From the NCBI RefSeq assembly GCF_900099785.1, contig NZ_FNDS01000007.1, positions 248,001 through 312,000 on the forward strand: 64,000 nucleotides of DNA, given 5' to 3'. Below the pieces are notes generated by a model, which saw nothing but the letters and a program-made list of their open reading frames with translations, was not told the DNA's origin and ran no database searches. The position numbers and the translations under genes were made by a program. This document shows positions 39,100 through 47,558 of the stretch, piece after piece. Each line of letters starts with the position of its first letter. The first letter of the stretch is position 1. The stretch comes from Pseudomonas panipatensis. GTDB taxonomy: Bacteria > Pseudomonadota > Gammaproteobacteria > Pseudomonadales > Pseudomonadaceae.

Positions 39100-40350
39100 A
39101 TGCCTGATTCACCGCTGCTGCGCGTTCCTGTCGATGCCTTGACCCTGGGCATGTATATCCACGAGTTCTGTGGATCATGGATGGACCACCCGTTCTGGCG
39201 TACACGCTTCCTGCTGGACAGTGCCGACGATCTGCAGCGTATTCGCCAGAGCGCCATCCGCGAGGTCTGGATCGACGTCAGCCGTGGGCGCCTGCCCGCA
39301 CAGGCGGTCAGCGCACCGGCCGAAGCCGCCGCGTTGGTCGAGACGCCCGCCGACACCCTCGCGCCGCTGTCGCCTCGGGTCAGCCTGGAAGACGAACTGC
39401 GCCGCGCCCAGCGCCTCTGTGCCAGCTCCAAGCAAGCCGTGGTGGCGATGTTCCAGGACGCGCGCATGGGCCGGGCGGTGGACACTCGCGAAGCGCGTGC
39501 GCTGGTGGAGCAGATATCCGCCTCGATCTTGCGTCAGCCCAATGCCCTGATCAGCCTGGCGCGCCTGAAGAACGCCGATGAATACACCTACATGCATTCG
39601 GTGGCGGTCTGCGCCCTGATGATCGCCCTGGCCCGGCAACTGCGCCTGGACGAGCCCTTCGTGCATGAGGCAGGGATGGCCGGCCTGCTGCACGACATCG
39701 GCAAGATGTGCGTGCCCATGGACGTGCTGAACAAGCCGGGGCGGCTCAGCGACCTGGAGTTCGCGCAGGTGCGCGAGCATCCCAGGCGCGGCGCCGACAT
39801 CCTCATCCAGGGGCGGCAGGTCGGCGCGCTGGCGGTGGACGTGTGCCTGCACCACCACGAAAAGCTCGACGGCAGCGGCTATCCGCACCGCCTGATGGGC
39901 GAGCAGATCAGTCTGTTCGCGCGCATGGGGGCGATCTGCGATATCTACGACGCCATCACCTCGGACCGCCCCTACAAGGCGGGCTGGGACCCGGCCGAAT
40001 CCATTCGGCGCATGACCCAATGGTGCGGGACGCACATCGACGAAGCGGTGTTCCGCGCCTTCGTCAAATGCATCGGCATCTACCCGGTCGGCTCGCTGGT
40101 GCGCCTGGAAAGCGAGCGCCTGGCGCTGGTCGTGGAGCAATCGAGCGATGCCCTGCTCACGCCCCTGGTCAAGGTGTTCTACTCGATCCGCACGCGCTCG
40201 CCGCTGCCCCAGGAAATCCTCGACCTGGCGCGGCTCAAGGGGCGTGAGCGCATCATCGGCCGTGAGTCGCCCAGCGACTGGGGCTTCCGCGACCTGGACA
40301 GCCTGTGGTCGGGGTTGAGCCGGCGGCGTGGTTCGCTGTTCGATGGCTGA
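39100..40350 (+). CDS. HD-GYP cyclic-di-GMP phosphodiesterase with DUF3391 domain
   Basis: A 416-residue cytoplasmic protein. The N-terminal 110 residues are a DUF3391 domain (LRVPVDALTLGMYIHEF). The HD metal site is LLHDIGKM (His198-Asp199) and the GYP motif is HHEKLDGSGYP (residues 252-262); both are intact, so c-di-GMP hydrolysis to GMP is expected. Start at 39100 is the first ATG that gives the conserved N-terminus. It is divergent from the acyltransferase gene. Confidence 0.93.
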   Translation: MPDSPLLRVPVDALTLGMYIHEFCGSWMDHPFWRTRFLLDSADDLQRIRQSAIREVWIDVSRGRLPAQAVSAPAEAAALVETPADTLAPLSPRVSLEDELRRAQRLCASSKQAVVAMFQDARMGRAVDTREARALVEQISASILRQPNALISLARLKNADEYTYMHSVAVCALMIALARQLRLDEPFVHEAGMAGLLHDIGKMCVPMDVLNKPGRLSDLEFAQVREHPRRGADILIQGRQVGALAVDVCLHHHEKLDGSGYPHRLMGEQISLFARMGAICDIYDAITSDRPYKAGWDPAESIRRMTQWCGTHIDEAVFRAFVKCIGIYPVGSLVRLESERLALVVEQSSDALLTPLVKVFYSIRTRSPLPQEILDLARLKGRERIIGRESPSDWGFRDLDSLWSGLSRRRGSLFDG

Positions 40351-40428
40351 GCCGCGCGGCTGGCGAACCAAGCGCCGGCGTGTTAGTCCTATCCGGCATC
40401 CATCCTGTCGTTCCCTGGAGATTCCCGC

Positions 40429-40950
40429 GTGAAGCGCGTCCTCATCCTGCTGTCCCTGATCGCCCTGCCTGTCCTGGCCGCCGAGCCCAAGCTCTACGGC
40501 CGCTACGAGTGGGTCGGCCTGCCCGAACTCGACCGCACCCTGCAGGCCAAGATGGATACCGGCGCCTACACCTCCTCGCTGTCGGCCAAGGACGTCCAGG
40601 TGTTCCAGCGCGACGGCGAGGACTGGGTGCGCTTCCGCTTGGCCACCAAGGACGGCAAAGACGCGCAGTTCGAGCACAAGCTGGCGCGCATGTCGAAGAT
40701 CAAGAAACGCGCCGATAGCCGTAACGCCGACGAGGAAGACGACAGCCAGGCGAGCCTCAGCGAGCGGCCGGTGATCCTCCTGCCGGTGTGCCTGGGCGGC
40801 GACCAGCAGACCATCGAGGTCAACCTCACCGACCGCAGCAACTTCAACTACCCCTTCCTGATGGGCACCAAGGGCCTGCGCAAATTCCACGTCGCCGTCG
40901 ACCCCAGCGAGCGCTTCGCCGCCGGCAAGCCGAACTGCTCCGGGCAGTGA
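40429..40950 (+). CDS. Secreted retropepsin-like protein (PF05618 / RimB type), second copy
   Basis: A 173-residue exported protein (signal KRVLILLSLIALPVLA). The active-site motif is MDTG at residues 42-45 (KMDTGAYTSSLSA). The middle carries an acidic, charged loop (RNADEEDDSQ) not found in the copy at 34562. The conserved NYPFLMGTKGLRKF C-terminal block matches the family. Probably a periplasmic aspartic protease of unknown target. It ends 66 bases before creB. Confidence 0.82.
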   Translation: MKRVLILLSLIALPVLAAEPKLYGRYEWVGLPELDRTLQAKMDTGAYTSSLSAKDVQVFQRDGEDWVRFRLATKDGKDAQFEHKLARMSKIKKRADSRNADEEDDSQASLSERPVILLPVCLGGDQQTIEVNLTDRSNFNYPFLMGTKGLRKFHVAVDPSERFAAGKPNCSGQ

Positions 40951-41016
40951 CCGGCGATTGACGCGGGCGGCGGGCTTGCGGCTTCATTGAGCGCCTCATG
41001 CCCGAGCACGGACGCC

Positions 41017-41700
41017 ATGCCGCACATCCTCATCGTCGAAGACGAAGCCGCGATCGCCGATACCCTGCTCTACGCCCTCCAGGCCGAAGGCTTCAGCACC
41101 CAGTGGCTGAGCCTGGCCGGCGAGGCGCTGGAGCGCCTGCGCGAGACGCCCTTCGACCTGGTCATCCTCGACGTCGGCCTGCCCGACATCAGCGGTTTCG
41201 AAGCCTGCAAGCGACTGCGCCGCTTCTCCGACGTGCCGGTGATCTTCCTCACCGCGCGGGATGCCGAGATCGACCGCGTGGTCGGCCTGGAAATCGGCGC
41301 CGACGACTACGTGGTCAAGCCCTTCAGCCCGCGTGAAGTGGCGGCGCGGGTCAAGGCCATCCTGCGCCGCGGCGCCCCGCGCGAAGCGCCGGCAGCGGCG
41401 CCCGGCGGCCCCTTCGAGATCGACGCCGAGCGCTTCCTGATCCGCTACCACGGCCAGCCGCTGGCGCTCACCCGCCACGAATTCCGCCTGTTGCAGGCCC
41501 TGCTCGAACGCCCCGAGCGGGTGTTCAGCCGCGAGCGCCTGCTCGACGCCCTGGGCGTGCCCGCCGAGGCCGGCTACGAGCGCAACATCGACAGCCACAT
41601 CAAGAGCCTGCGCGCCAAGCTGCGCCAGGTGCGCGCCGCCGCCGAGCCGATCCAGACCCATCGCGGCCTCGGCTACAGCTACGCGCCGGAGCGCAGCTGA
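41017..41700 (+). CDS. creB: Response regulator CreB
   Basis: OmpR/PhoB-type regulator of 227 residues. The receiver domain shows EDEAA, the phosphorylatable Asp in VILDVGLPD, and the Lys in KPFSPREV. The C-terminal winged helix ends with THRGLGYSYAPE. CreBC controls the cre regulon and, in P. aeruginosa, responds to loss of PBP4 and affects beta-lactam resistance. Its stop overlaps the creC start by one base. Confidence 0.95.
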   Translation: MPHILIVEDEAAIADTLLYALQAEGFSTQWLSLAGEALERLRETPFDLVILDVGLPDISGFEACKRLRRFSDVPVIFLTARDAEIDRVVGLEIGADDYVVKPFSPREVAARVKAILRRGAPREAPAAAPGGPFEIDAERFLIRYHGQPLALTRHEFRLLQALLERPERVFSRERLLDALGVPAEAGYERNIDSHIKSLRAKLRQVRAAAEPIQTHRGLGYSYAPERS

Positions 41701-43118
41701 TGCCGCTCGGCGTGCGCATCTTCCTGGTCTACTTCCTGTTCGTCGGGCTGACCGGCTACTTCGTGCTCAGCACGGTGATGGACGAAATCCGCCCCGGCGT
41801 GCGCCAGTCCACCGAGGAAACCCTGGTGGACACCGCCAACCTGCTGGCGGAAATCCTCCGCGACGACGTGAAGAACGGCACCCTCGGGCAAAGCCGGCTG
41901 CCTGAACTGCTGCGCGCCTACGGCGCGCGCAGCCCGCAGGCGGACATCTGGGGCGTGCGCAAGAACGCGGTGAACCACCGCATCTACGTCACCGACGTCC
42001 ACGGCATCGTCCTGCTCGATTCGGCGGGGCAGGCGCTGGGCCAGGACTACTCGCGCTGGAACGATGTCTACCTGACCCTGCATGGCAAGTACGGCGCGCG
42101 CTCCAGCCGCGAGAACAGCGACGACCCGGACTCCTCGGTGATGTACGTGGCGGCGCCGATCAGGGACGGCGAGACGATCATCGGCGTGGTCTCGGTATCC
42201 AAGCCCAACCGCACCCTGCAGCCCTACATCGAACGCTCCCAGCGGCGCCTGGCCTGGCTCGGCGCCGGGCTGATCGTCCTCGGCCTGCTGGTCGGCGGGC
42301 TGCTCTCCTGGTGGCTGAGTGGCGCCCTGCGCCGGCTGACCCGCTACGCCCAGGCGGTCAGCGAAGGCCAGCGCGCCGAACTGCCGCGCTACCGCGGCGG
42401 CGAGCTGGCGCAACTGGCCACGGCGGTGGAACGCATGCGCGTGCAACTGGAAGGCAAGGCCTACGTCGAACGCTACGTGCACACCCTGACCCACGAACTG
42501 AAAAGCCCGCTGGCGGCCATCCGTGGCGCCGCCGAACTGCTTGAAGGCGAGATGCCCGGCGAGCAGCGCGCGCGCTTCGTCGGCAACATCGCCGGGGAAA
42601 GCCAGCGCCTGCAGCAACTGGTGGAGCGCCTGCTCAACCTGGCCCAGGTGGAACAGCGCCAAGGCCTGGAAGAGCGCGTGCGGGTGCCGCTGCGCGAACT
42701 GGTCGACGCCTTGCTGCAGGCCAACCTGGCGCGCCTCGGCGGGCACCCGCTGGAGAACCTCATCGGCGCCGACGCCCAGGTGCTCGGCGAGCCCTTCCTG
42801 CTGCGCCAGGCACTGGGCAACCTGCTCGACAACGCCCTGGATTTCACCCCCGCCGGCGGCCTGCTGCGCTTCAGCGCCAGCCGCCAAGGCCAGGCCTGGC
42901 GGCTGAGCCTGTACAACCAGGGACCGAGCATTCCCGACTATGCCCTGGAGCGCCTCACCGAACGCTTCTACTCCCTGCCGCGCCCCGGCAGCGGCCGCAA
43001 GAGCACCGGCCTGGGGCTGAACTTCGTCGCCGAAGTGGCGGCCTTGCATGGCGGCGAACTGCGCATCGGCAACGTCGAGGGCGGGGTGGAGGCGGTGCTG
43101 CTGTTGCCGGCGGCCTGA
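41700..43118 (+). CDS. creC: Sensor histidine kinase CreC
   Basis: Inner-membrane sensor kinase of 472 residues and partner of CreB. Two membrane helices (near residues 5-25 and 182-202) flank a periplasmic sensor of about 150 residues. HAMP follows, then the H box THELKSPLAAIRG, the N box GNLLDNALDF and a G box SGRKSTGLGLNFVAEVA. The one-base overlap with creB (TGATG) implies coupled translation. Confidence 0.95.
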   Translation: MPLGVRIFLVYFLFVGLTGYFVLSTVMDEIRPGVRQSTEETLVDTANLLAEILRDDVKNGTLGQSRLPELLRAYGARSPQADIWGVRKNAVNHRIYVTDVHGIVLLDSAGQALGQDYSRWNDVYLTLHGKYGARSSRENSDDPDSSVMYVAAPIRDGETIIGVVSVSKPNRTLQPYIERSQRRLAWLGAGLIVLGLLVGGLLSWWLSGALRRLTRYAQAVSEGQRAELPRYRGGELAQLATAVERMRVQLEGKAYVERYVHTLTHELKSPLAAIRGAAELLEGEMPGEQRARFVGNIAGESQRLQQLVERLLNLAQVEQRQGLEERVRVPLRELVDALLQANLARLGGHPLENLIGADAQVLGEPFLLRQALGNLLDNALDFTPAGGLLRFSASRQGQAWRLSLYNQGPSIPDYALERLTERFYSLPRPGSGRKSTGLGLNFVAEVAALHGGELRIGNVEGGVEAVLLLPAA

Positions 43119-43151
43119 GGGGCCGGCCTGGCCAACGCGCCCCTGCCAGCC

Positions 43152-43180
43152 ATTCCCCACACAATTCCCACAGACTCCCC
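43152..43180 (+). promoter_or_regulatory. Candidate CreB operator upstream of creD
   Basis: Three spaced repeats, ATTCCC at 43152 and 43164 and ACTCCC at 43174. In E. coli CreB binds TTCAC-N6-TTCAC before creD. Here the word and the spacing (12 and 10 bases) differ, so the match is only suggestive. The gap between creC and creD holds nothing else obvious. Confidence 0.35.
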
Positions 43181-43253
43181 ATCGTCCCGCCACGTTCTCC
43201 CCATTCGCGCTCAGCAGACTCTCCCGCATCGCAACCACCCGGAGAGCCTCCCC

Positions 43254-44618
43254 ATGAACCGACCCCTGCTGTTCAAACTCGGCGCCATCGCCGTGCTGAT
43301 CCTCTTTCTGCTGGTGCCGCTGTGGATGATCGATGGCCTGGTCGGCGAGCGGCAGGCCTACCGCGACGGCGTACTGCAGGACATCGCCCGCAGCGCCGCC
43401 TACGAGCAGCACCTGAGCGGGCCGCTGCTGGTGGTGCCCTACGTGCGCAGCGTCCTCGAATGGGAACGCGACGAGCGCAGCGGCACCCGCGTGCAGGTGC
43501 AGCGGGAGAAGCGCGGGCAGCTGTACTTCCTGCCGGAACGCTTCGCCCTTAATGGCCGCATGACCACCGAGCTGCGCCATCGCGGCATCTACGAAGCGCG
43601 CCTGTACCACGCCGATAACCGCATCCAGGGTGACTTCCTGGTGCCGGCCCACTACGGCGTCGGCGACGACCTGGCCAGCTACCGCTTCGAGCAGCCCTTC
43701 CTCGCCGTGGGCATCAGCGATGTGCGCGGCATCCAGAACGCGCTCAAGCTGGAGTTCGCCGGCAAGCGCCTGGACTTCGCCCCCGGCAGCCGCACGCGCC
43801 TGCTTGGCAATGGCGTCAACGCGCCGCTGCCGCTGAGCGACAGCGCCGAGGAACAACGCTTCGACTACGCCTTCGACCTCAGCCTGCTCGGCAGCGCGCG
43901 GCTGGACATCGCCCCGGTCGGCCGCGACAGCCAGGTCAACCTCAGCGCCGACTGGCCGCACCCGAGCTTCGGCGGCGAATTCCTCCCGGTCGAGCGCAGC
44001 GTGAGCGATGCCGGCTTCAGCGCGCGCTGGCGCACCAGCTTCTTCGCCAGCAGCATGGAAGAGGCGCTGAAGCGCTGCGTCGGCCAGAAAGACTGCAACG
44101 CCTTCCAGGGCCGCAGCTTCGGCGTCAGCCTGGTCGACCCGGTGGACCAGTACCTCAAGGCCGACCGCGCGCTGAAATACGCGCTGCTGTTCATCAGCCT
44201 GACCTTCGCCGGCTTCTTCCTCTTCGAAGTGCTCAAGGGCCTGGCCGTGCACCCGGTGCAATACGGCCTGGTGGGCATGGCCCTGGCGCTGTTCTACCTG
44301 CTGCTGCTGTCGCTCAGCGAGCACATCGGCTTCGAGCTGGCTTACCTGGCGTCCGCCAGCGCCTGCGTCGGGTTGATCGGCTTCTACCTGTGCACCGTCC
44401 TGCACAGCCTGTGGCGCGGCGGTGCCTTCAGTCTCGGCCTGGCCGCCCTCTATGCCGCGCTCTACGGCCTGTTGCGCGCCGAGGACTACGCCTTGCTGAT
44501 GGGCTCGCTGCTGCTCTTCGCGGTGCTCGCCGGGGTGATGGCGCTGACCCGCCGCCTGGACTGGTACGGCGTGGGCCGCGACAAGGGCGCCACGGCCGAC
44601 CTGGCCGGCGCACAGTGA
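43254..44618 (+). CDS. creD: Inner-membrane protein CreD
   Basis: Cre-regulon membrane protein of 454 residues. The N-terminal anchor is LGAIAVLILFLLVPLWMI, followed by a large periplasmic domain with GPLLVVPY near the start. The C-terminal 160 residues hold about six membrane helices. In P. aeruginosa creD is induced with beta-lactamase when PBP4 is lost (literature). It follows creBC directly. Confidence 0.94.
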   Translation: MNRPLLFKLGAIAVLILFLLVPLWMIDGLVGERQAYRDGVLQDIARSAAYEQHLSGPLLVVPYVRSVLEWERDERSGTRVQVQREKRGQLYFLPERFALNGRMTTELRHRGIYEARLYHADNRIQGDFLVPAHYGVGDDLASYRFEQPFLAVGISDVRGIQNALKLEFAGKRLDFAPGSRTRLLGNGVNAPLPLSDSAEEQRFDYAFDLSLLGSARLDIAPVGRDSQVNLSADWPHPSFGGEFLPVERSVSDAGFSARWRTSFFASSMEEALKRCVGQKDCNAFQGRSFGVSLVDPVDQYLKADRALKYALLFISLTFAGFFLFEVLKGLAVHPVQYGLVGMALALFYLLLLSLSEHIGFELAYLASASACVGLIGFYLCTVLHSLWRGGAFSLGLAALYAALYGLLRAEDYALLMGSLLLFAVLAGVMALTRRLDWYGVGRDKGATADLAGAQ

Positions 44619-44629
44619 GGGACCACGCC

Positions 44630-44932
44630 ATGCATGCCCTGACCCGTTTCGCCCTGTGCCTGTTCGCCGGCGTCTTGCTCAGCGTGATGGCCTTGCCGTT
44701 GCTGATGTTCGTCGGCCACTTCGAGTTGATCGCCTGGCTCGCGGCCACCGGCAAGCCGCTGGCCTACGTGGCCCTGCACCTGCCGCCGGCGGGCTTCTGG
44801 GACGGCCTGACCGGCGCCCACGACGCGGCGAACAACCCCCATGTGCGCTCGTTCCTCGAACTGTGCATCGGCTTCGCCCAGCTTGGCCTGCTGCTGGCGT
44901 TGCCGCTGTATCGCCTGGGGGCACGCCAGTGA
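44630..44932 (+). CDS. Small membrane protein, unknown
   Basis: A 100-residue hydrophobic protein, 11 bases after creD. It shows about three membrane helices (residues 8-30, 33-52 and 78-96). I do not recognise a family. The AGGGA before the ATG and its tight spacing suggest cotranscription with creD. Confidence 0.75.
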   Translation: MHALTRFALCLFAGVLLSVMALPLLMFVGHFELIAWLAATGKPLAYVALHLPPAGFWDGLTGAHDAANNPHVRSFLELCIGFAQLGLLLALPLYRLGARQ

Positions 44933-45057
44933 GCGCCTGGCGCGGCTTGCGCGAGGAGCGCCAGCTTGGCCAACGCCTGGCGCAACGCATCGCGGCGCTG
45001 TTCGCGCCGCCTTGCCGGGGCCGTGGCAGGCGGCTGACCCGACGGCGTAAATCCTGA
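44929..45057 (+). CDS. Possible 42-residue basic peptide
   Basis: A short frame whose GTG start overlaps the stop of the preceding membrane protein (GTGA). The product is strongly basic at the C-terminus (RGRGRRLTRRRKS) with an amphipathic helix before it. Coupled overlap favours translation, but no family is recognised and codon evidence is weak at this length. Confidence 0.35.
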   Translation: MSAWRGLREERQLGQRLAQRIAALFAPPCRGRGRRLTRRRKS

Positions 45058-45150
45058 GCTGAAGGAATGGTCCGAAGGGTAATTCAGATATCATGCCCGA
45101 GCGGTCTTCATGCCTTGTTCCGCCCCCTGGCACGCACCTATGCTGCGACC

Positions 45151-45356
45151 GTCACGGCCCATGCCGTGACCGGGTTTGACAGCCCACAACGTCGGCGCGA
45201 TTGCGCCAACAAGGTGCATGCGAGAGCAGCGAACGCTTTTGCAGGCATCGTCACGTCTGCGGTCTTACGACCGCAATCGCTATGGCAGATCGCGCGGGGA
45301 GACCCTCGTGGTCTGCCGGTTCCGACGTCCGGTCTGTCAACCCCGCGTGGTCTGCC
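45151..45356 (+). repeat. Structured 356-base intergenic region with repeats
   Basis: The 45058-45413 gap contains three hairpins: GTCACGGC/GCCGTGAC (45151-45170, CCAT loop), GGCGC/GCGCC (45194-45207) and GCGGTC/GACCGC (45259-45274, TTAC loop). It also has a direct repeat CGTGGTCTGCC (45307-45317 and 45346-45356) and the word TTTGACAGC twice (about 45175 and 45365). No frame is convincing. It could be a small RNA or a long leader for the gene at 45414. Confidence 0.5.
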
Positions 45357-45413
45357 TCCATTCGTTTGACAGCGATGGGTGGCAGCTCCCTTCATCCACG
45401 TCGGAGTGCCAAC

Positions 45414-45731
45414 ATGACTCGTAATCACCACCACCCTGGCGGCGCAGTGCCCGCCGATGGCTACCTTGGGGAAATCCCGCCCGCCGACCGCCAGCCCGGC
45501 CTCGCGCTGCTCTGGCCGGCGCCCGTGCAACCGGCCTTGGACAGCGGCGTGCGCGAAGCCGAACGCTGGCTGCGCGCCGCGCCCCAGGGCTATCTGTGGA
45601 CGCTGTTCGTCTATGCCCGCCAGGAGCAATCCAGCGACCTGCTGAGAACCGCCTTCGAGGTGGGCTTCCTCACCCGCCTGCAGCAAGGCGTCGGGCAGAT
45701 GCCGCTGGACGGCCTGGCCTACCGCTTCTAA
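45414..45731 (+). CDS. Hypothetical protein, 105 residues
   Basis: Unrecognised soluble protein starting MTRNHHHPGGAVP, with GGAG upstream of the ATG at 45414. No signal or membrane segment. The middle (LALLWPAPVQPALDSGVREAE) and the C-terminus (LLRTAFEVGFLTRLQQGVG) read as normal globular helices. It stands alone after a long structured leader and is convergent with the GST gene. Confidence 0.7.
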   Translation: MTRNHHHPGGAVPADGYLGEIPPADRQPGLALLWPAPVQPALDSGVREAERWLRAAPQGYLWTLFVYARQEQSSDLLRTAFEVGFLTRLQQGVGQMPLDGLAYRF

Positions 45732-45808
45732 GCCGCGGCAGGTCGCCCGCGTTCCGCCCCTCCGCGCGTCGCCCGGAGGGGCTTCCGTGGGCTGCGCGCG
45801 CCGGTGCC

Positions 45809-46432
45809 TCAGGCCGGCAGCGTGGCCAGCATCGACGGGCGCTGCGCGACGCGCTCGTACCACTGCGCCAGGCGCGGGTAGCAGAGGCGCCAGTCCCACT
45901 CCGGGCGGCGGAAGTCGAGGTAGCCGAAGGCGCAGGCGAGGCCGATGGCGACCACGTCGAAGCGCTCGTTGAGTTCGTCGAAGGCTTCGCCCTCGAAGTA
46001 GTCGAGGGCGCGTTCGATCTTCTCCTGCTGGCCGGCGAGCCAGGCATCCCAGCGTTTTTCTTCCGGGCGCACGAAGCTTTCGTAGCGGCTCAGCACGGCG
46101 GCGTCGAGGATCGCGTCGGTCAGCGAGGCGAGGGTCAGGCGCCGCCAGCGCTGTGGGCCGTCGCGCGGAATCAGCGGCTCGCCGCCGTGCTGGTGGTCGA
46201 GGTAGTCGAGGATCACCCGGCTGTCGTGCAGGGTCTGGCCGTCGGGCAGGCGCAGCGCGGGAATCTTGCCGGCCGGGTTGCAGGCGTTGACTGCCGCGTC
46301 CGGGCTGACCGGGCTGAGGCTGGCGTTGTGCAGCAGCACCTGATCGCGCAGGCCGGTCTCGTGGAGCATGACCATGACCTTGCGCACGAAGGGCGAGGCG
46401 GGGGCGTGGAAGAGCGTGTAGGGGGCGTTCAT
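45809..46432 (-). CDS. Glutathione S-transferase family protein
   Basis: A 207-residue GST-type protein. The N-terminal thioredoxin-like domain shows HAPASPFVRKVMVMLHE, the cis-proline in GKIPAL and the glutathione-binding DSRVILDYLD. The C-terminal helical domain follows from about residue 90. The substrate is not predictable. Converges with the hypothetical gene at 45414. Confidence 0.9.
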   Translation of the reverse strand: MNAPYTLFHAPASPFVRKVMVMLHETGLRDQVLLHNASLSPVSPDAAVNACNPAGKIPALRLPDGQTLHDSRVILDYLDHQHGGEPLIPRDGPQRWRRLTLASLTDAILDAAVLSRYESFVRPEEKRWDAWLAGQQEKIERALDYFEGEAFDELNERFDVVAIGLACAFGYLDFRRPEWDWRLCYPRLAQWYERVAQRPSMLATLPA

Positions 46433-46444
46433 GGACGTTCCTCG

Positions 46445-47404
46445 TTATTCGCGGATGACCGCCAGGCGGTCGTTGCCGGACTCGGCGGCCCAGGTTTCGC
46501 CGGGGCGGCCGTTGATCTGGCGGACCTGTGCCGCTGGCTGGTCGCTGGGGTAGGCGTGGAAGCGCTCGGTTTGCGCATCGAAGCGCAGGATGAGGTTGCC
46601 GGCCGCGTCACTCAGCCAGACGCGGTCCATGCGGTCGACGTAGAGCGCCTGCGGTTGTGGCTGGTCGCCCGGCAGCGGCCAGCTTTTCCAGGTGCGGTCG
46701 CTGGGGTCGAAGCGACTGAGCTGGCCGTTGCCGGGCTGGCTTATCCACAGCCGGCCGACCGAGTCGGCGCCCAGTTGCAGCGGTTTGCCGTTGGCGCCGG
46801 GGGTGTCGTAGCTGGTGGTGGCGCCGCTGAGGCTGTCGATCTGGACGATGCGGTTGCTCTCGCTGGCGGCGTACCAAAGGCTGCCGTCGGGCGTCACGGC
46901 CAGGCCGTGGGGGCCTTTGCCGTCGGGCGCCGGCCAGACTTTGTAGGCGTGGCTGGCAGGGTCGAAGCGGCCGTAGAAACCATTTTCCCCGGTGAACCAG
47001 AGCACGCCGTCGTCGTCCTGCACCAGGGCGTCGAGGCCGGCGTTGGCGGCTTCCGCCGGCAGCGGGAAGTTCTCCGTGCCCAGGCGCTCGCCGTCGATGC
47101 GCACCAGGGCGTTGAGGCCGCTGTCGGCGACCCAGACGTTGCCCTCCGCACCGATCACCAGGCCGTGCGGCACCGAGCCTTTGCCCAGGTTGATCTGCTC
47201 GGCTTCGCCGCTTTGCGGGTCGAGCCGTCCGGCGGAGCCGTTGCCGGTGGCGCTGAACCAGACCTTGCCATCGTCGGCCGGCACCACGGCCTGGGGCGCC
47301 GCGCCCTTGGCCAGTGGGTAGTACTGCAGGTCGGCGGCGTGGCTGGCGGTGCAGAACAGCAGGGCGCAGAGCAGGGCTGGCGTGAGGCGCGGCGACAGCG
47401 GCAT
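46445..47404 (-). CDS. Secreted Vgb-like beta-propeller protein
   Basis: A 319-residue exported protein (signal RLTPALLCALLFCTASHA). Repeated blades such as VWFSATGNGSAGRLDP, VWVADSGLNALVRID and LWYAASESNRIVQID make a six- or seven-bladed propeller of the virginiamycin B lyase/streptogramin-lyase family. Many family members are not antibiotic lyases; the function here is unproven. It is 12 bases before the GST gene in the same direction. Confidence 0.85.
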   Translation of the reverse strand: MPLSPRLTPALLCALLFCTASHAADLQYYPLAKGAAPQAVVPADDGKVWFSATGNGSAGRLDPQSGEAEQINLGKGSVPHGLVIGAEGNVWVADSGLNALVRIDGERLGTENFPLPAEAANAGLDALVQDDDGVLWFTGENGFYGRFDPASHAYKVWPAPDGKGPHGLAVTPDGSLWYAASESNRIVQIDSLSGATTSYDTPGANGKPLQLGADSVGRLWISQPGNGQLSRFDPSDRTWKSWPLPGDQPQPQALYVDRMDRVWLSDAAGNLILRFDAQTERFHAYPSDQPAAQVRQINGRPGETWAAESGNDRLAVIRE

Positions 47405-47511
47405 GGCGGCTTCCTGGGCGTGGCCGGTGGGAGCGGGCACTGTACCCTGCCCGCCGCACGCGGCGCCATCCGGGCCGGCTCGCGTGGGCCGGGGCTGGCG
47501 GGCGGACAAAG

Positions 47512-47537
47512 AAAAACCGCCCCGAGGGGCGGTTTTT
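47512..47537 (-). terminator. Terminator after glcB
   Basis: A 12-bp stem AAAAACCGCCCC/GGGGCGGTTTTT with a 2-base loop centre, T-rich on both strands. It lies 22 bases beyond the glcB stop and separates it from the Vgb-like gene. Confidence 0.88.
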
Positions 47538-47558
47538 CAGTTCACGCGGTGTGGCGAA

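Noticed and set aside
41679-44405. A 908-codon open frame antisense to creC and creD
   Set aside because: High-GC third-position bias leaves long open antisense frames; no domain or ribosome site is seen, and the sense strand has complete creC and creD.
46741-46749. Isolated TTATCCACA words here and at 53289-53297 as DnaA loci
   Set aside because: Each is a single box inside a coding gene with no cluster around it.
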